Source: Prolixibacteraceae bacterium
Lineage (GTDB): Bacteria > Bacteroidota > Bacteroidia > Bacteroidales > Prolixibacteraceae
Direction: 5' to 3'
Assembly (NCBI GenBank): GCA_016931875.1
Contig: JAFGDX010000106.1
Coordinates: forward strand, 1 to 8,453
Length of the DNA stretch: 8,453 bases
The notes under the pieces were generated by a model. The model worked only from the letters and a program-made list of their open reading frames with translations. It was not told the origin of the DNA and searched no databases. Positions within the stretch are counted from its first letter, which is position 1; the number at the start of each line of letters is the position of its first letter. The position numbers and the translations under genes were made by a program. Below are positions 6,324 to 8,453 of the stretch, piece by piece.

Positions 6324-8453
6324 TTAAAAAATCGCCGGTCTTTCTTCTCCTTTGTAAGGTTCGGCTCCAAAATTTCTATTTCTGTTTTTTTCAACCGATG
6401 TTAATTTTGAATCATTGGTTGTTGGGGCTTCAATAAAACCATGATAACGCCCCATCCAGTAGTCGCGCAAAAATCCCACAGGCTCCATCACCCGGCGCCC
6501 GTTGGATCCTCCGTCCAAATCAATGGCGCTGCGGCTGGCACGTTTTACACACATTTCGCGGGGAGAAATTCGTTTTCTTCCTCCTTCGTATGAAAGATAA
6601 CCTGGTTCAACAAACAAATCATCGCGGTGCGAATTACTGTAAGTGTATTCCGTACAGTCCAACACCCACTCCCTTAAATGTTTCACCATTTTTTCTTCCT
6701 CGCAATTGTTTCCTGTAATGGCGCCGTAAACAAAGTTAAACCACGGGATTTGTTCCATTCGTTTTACTTCCCAGGTACGTTCCAAACTGCGCAAATACAT
6801 ATTTCGTAAACGAGGATCATCGGCATAGCGAAGCAAGGTATAATAACTTCGGAATGCATGATTATCGTCCCAGGTAGCAATATTTTCCGGGGGAAACACA
6901 TTTTTTTGGCGAAGCGTGTTTTCCGGGTAGCCCCAGTCTGCCAGTTGCTGATAACCTTTTGCAAATTTTTCATCACCTGTTAAAGTTAAGGCAGTTTTTG
7001 TAAAGGCCAGAGCTTCAAGGCCGTTGATTCCTCTGTCCACATATCCGTACGGACGCAGCAGATATTCCGGGTTCCAGCGCCCCCAGCGGGTTGGTTTTCC
7101 GTCCATATCGTTTAACACCCATCCACAATCGATGATGTACGATGCGATCCGTTCGAGATGTTCACGGGCCATTTCTTTTTCTTTTCCTTTGGCGGCCAGT
7201 TCATAAAAGATGGAAACCGAATAAAAATGGGCGATTACCTCGTCGCTCGAAGTATCTCCTTTCCAGTACCATTTTCCATCGGGAGTTTTGTACCATTTGG
7301 CAGGCAATCCTCCCGAGCCGTGTTTTGCCAGTTCGTCTTTATCGCCGGTGGTTGAATAAATGGCACGCGCAAAAAACCCGTCAACGGGACAAATACGTTC
7401 CAGCCAAACCATTGCTTTAAATGCCTCAACGGCTTCTTTCCTTGCTTCTTCATCTCCGGTTACTGCATATTTGAAACTCATTGCTGCCAGATACGGAGAT
7501 GTGTGTCCGCCGTCGTTATCGCTGATTTCGCGTACCCATTCTCCCTCTTTTTGATAAAGTGTATGAATAAATCCCAGGCGTTTATGTCCCCATTCTTCCA
7601 GATGCCGTTCGTAGTAATCCGCCTTTTTTTGCAGCGTGAATGGTTCATATTTTATGATTCCCAAACCGCCGTCGGTGGCAATGTAAGCCACGTTGTCTCC
7701 GGTGGCAATGTCATTCACTTTGTTGTCTGGCAGCCAGAGTCCTTCTCCAAAATAGTGCCATTCGTTTTCGAGCATCCGAACGGCGCCTCTTTGTGTTCCA
7801 ATCCACACATCTCCATCAAAACCTTTGGCCAGGCAGGTTGTATTTTCCACAGGCAAACCATCATCACCTTTGAGCGTTGTTAAAGTTGCGCCGCGTAAAA
7901 CACCCAGGCCTCTGTCGGTACTGATAAACAACCTGTTCCCAAAACTTAACAGATCACGGGTTTCATTTGAAGGGAGAGTTCCCCAGTCGATAAAATCCTC
8001 GTTAACCACGAGCCCGTCGAACAAAACCAGTTTTCCGGGTCGCAACACATACAAAGTTCCGCTGTACGGCTCAATTTCAGTAATGGGGCCAAGTTCCACC
8101 GGGTCGGCATGAAGCTGGGTTCCGTCTTCCATTACCATGGTCATGTTACTGGAATAATATCCGCCGGCAGGTTTTGTGCTTGAAAATTTCTTGCCGTCGA
8201 AACGGTAAATATCATCTTTGGTAGCCGCATGCACAGCTCCGTTGAGTGTGCAAAGATCAATGTACTTTTTGTCATCAATTTTTTGCCATTTATTTCCTTC
8301 CAGCAGATAAATTCCATTGAATGTCAACGCCCAAAGCAGGTTATTTTCTTTTTGTATTTTTTGAATTTCAGAAGGTGCAGAATTATCAGGTTTCAATTCA
8401 CCATTATCCAAAACATATACTTTATTGCTAATTAAAGCGTAACATTTTCCATC
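6324..8453 (-). CDS. Reg_prop-like beta-propeller fused to a predicted alpha/alpha-toroid domain (5' end outside window)
   Basis: The frame stays open to the right edge: codons upstream of 8411 read DGKCYALISNKVYVL without a stop, so the TTG at 8411 is probably not the start and the signal peptide is missing. Numbering from that TTG as 1, residues about 1-255 hold roughly six beta-propeller repeats; the best, GLPVENTT...GDVWIGTQRGAV (185-210), matches two-component-regulator propeller repeats, with others near 146-174 and 227-255. Residues about 262-662 are helical, rich in Trp and acidic residues, with motifs DNDGGHTSPYLAA (298-310), WKGDTSSDE (383-391), WGRWNPEYL (443-451), ATWDDNHAFRSYY (512-524) and WMGRYHG (652-658). 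Their spacing resembles alpha/alpha-toroid glycoside hydrolases or lyases, but I cannot assign a family. No transmembrane helix, kinase or DNA-binding domain follows the propeller, so it is not a hybrid sensor. It leads the visible operon and may be its main glycan-acting enzyme. Confidence 0.82.
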   Translation of the reverse strand, partial: DGKCYALISNKVYVLDNGELKPDNSAPSEIQKIQKENNLLWALTFNGIYLLEGNKWQKIDDKKYIDLCTLNGAVHAATKDDIYRFDGKKFSSTKPAGGYYSSNMTMVMEDGTQLHADPVELGPITEIEPYSGTLYVLRPGKLVLFDGLVVNEDFIDWGTLPSNETRDLLSFGNRLFISTDRGLGVLRGATLTTLKGDDGLPVENTTCLAKGFDGDVWIGTQRGAVRMLENEWHYFGEGLWLPDNKVNDIATGDNVAYIATDGGLGIIKYEPFTLQKKADYYERHLEEWGHKRLGFIHTLYQKEGEWVREISDNDGGHTSPYLAAMSFKYAVTGDEEARKEAVEAFKAMVWLERICPVDGFFARAIYSTTGDKDELAKHGSGGLPAKWYKTPDGKWYWKGDTSSDEVIAHFYSVSIFYELAAKGKEKEMAREHLERIASYIIDCGWVLNDMDGKPTRWGRWNPEYLLRPYGYVDRGINGLEALAFTKTALTLTGDEKFAKGYQQLADWGYPENTLRQKNVFPPENIATWDDNHAFRSYYTLLRYADDPRLRNMYLRSLERTWEVKRMEQIPWFNFVYGAITGNNCEEEKMVKHLREWVLDCTEYTYSNSHRDDLFVEPGYLSYEGGRKRISPREMCVKRASRSAIDLDGGSNGRRVMEPVGFLRDYWMGRYHGFIEAPTTNDSKLTSVEKNRNRNFGAEPYKGEERPAIF

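Larger units (their letters stand above)
1135..8453 (-). other. Predicted five-gene leftward transcription unit (probable glycan-use operon)
   Basis: Five same-strand genes follow one another with gaps of 42, 3, 44 and 9 bases. I searched the gaps for the Bacteroidota promoter elements (TTTG about 20 bases before TAnnTTTG) and for hairpins followed by T runs, and found none. The promoter is therefore expected beyond the right edge, before the missing 5' end of the propeller-toroid gene. Functional coherence (exported hydrolase-like proteins plus a sugar carrier) supports cotranscription, but this remains inference. Confidence 0.6.

Noticed and set aside
7503..7883. A 126-codon plus-strand open frame opposite the propeller-toroid gene
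   Set aside because: It is antisense to propeller repeats that match a known pattern; no leader or domain supports it.
8409..8411. TTG at 8411 as the start of the propeller-toroid protein
   Set aside because: The frame remains open upstream to the window edge and the upstream residues continue the beta-strand pattern of the propeller, so the start lies outside the window.

Overview
The window looks like a piece of a Bacteroidota chromosome, perhaps a Marinilabiliales/Prolixibacteraceae-type polysaccharide degrader. That taxon guess is inference from AT-rich leaders mostly without Shine-Dalgarno sequences, a density of exported glycan-related proteins, and the protein families present. Coding density is very high and no gap exceeds 80 bases. 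I see no RNA gene, insertion sequence, CRISPR array, integrase or phage gene.

Layout: one rightward gene at the left edge (46-1056) encodes an exported YdjC/ChbG-type deacetylase. It converges, across 78 bases, on five closely spaced leftward genes filling the rest of the window. In order of transcription (right to left) these are: (1) a large protein open at the right edge, with a Reg_prop-like beta-propeller followed by a mostly helical, probably alpha/alpha-toroid domain; (2) a lipoprotein with an unassigned N-terminal region, a fibronectin-III/purple-acid-phosphatase-like domain and a metallophosphoesterase domain; (3) a second exported metallophosphoesterase of the Dcr2/PAP28-like type; (4) a 12-helix FucP-like MFS sugar transporter; (5) an exported sialidase-like BNR/Asp-box beta-propeller protein. 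Spacings are 42, 3, 44 and 9 bases, which suggests one operon whose promoter lies beyond the right edge.

How the genes may work together (inference): five of the six products appear to be exported or outer-membrane anchored, and the sixth imports small molecules across the inner membrane. This fits a periplasmic pathway that trims a glycan or glycoconjugate: the toroid and sialidase-like proteins would cleave or bind glycan, the two phosphoesterases would remove phosphate or split phosphodiesters, the YdjC protein would remove N-acetyl groups, and the MFS carrier would import the free sugar. No SusC/SusD pair, sulfatase or regulator is visible. The most interesting points are the propeller-toroid fusion of unknown activity, the pairing of two unlike phosphoesterases with sugar genes, and the non-canonical metal site of the PAP-like lipoprotein. 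Nothing in the window is clearly a wholly new system.
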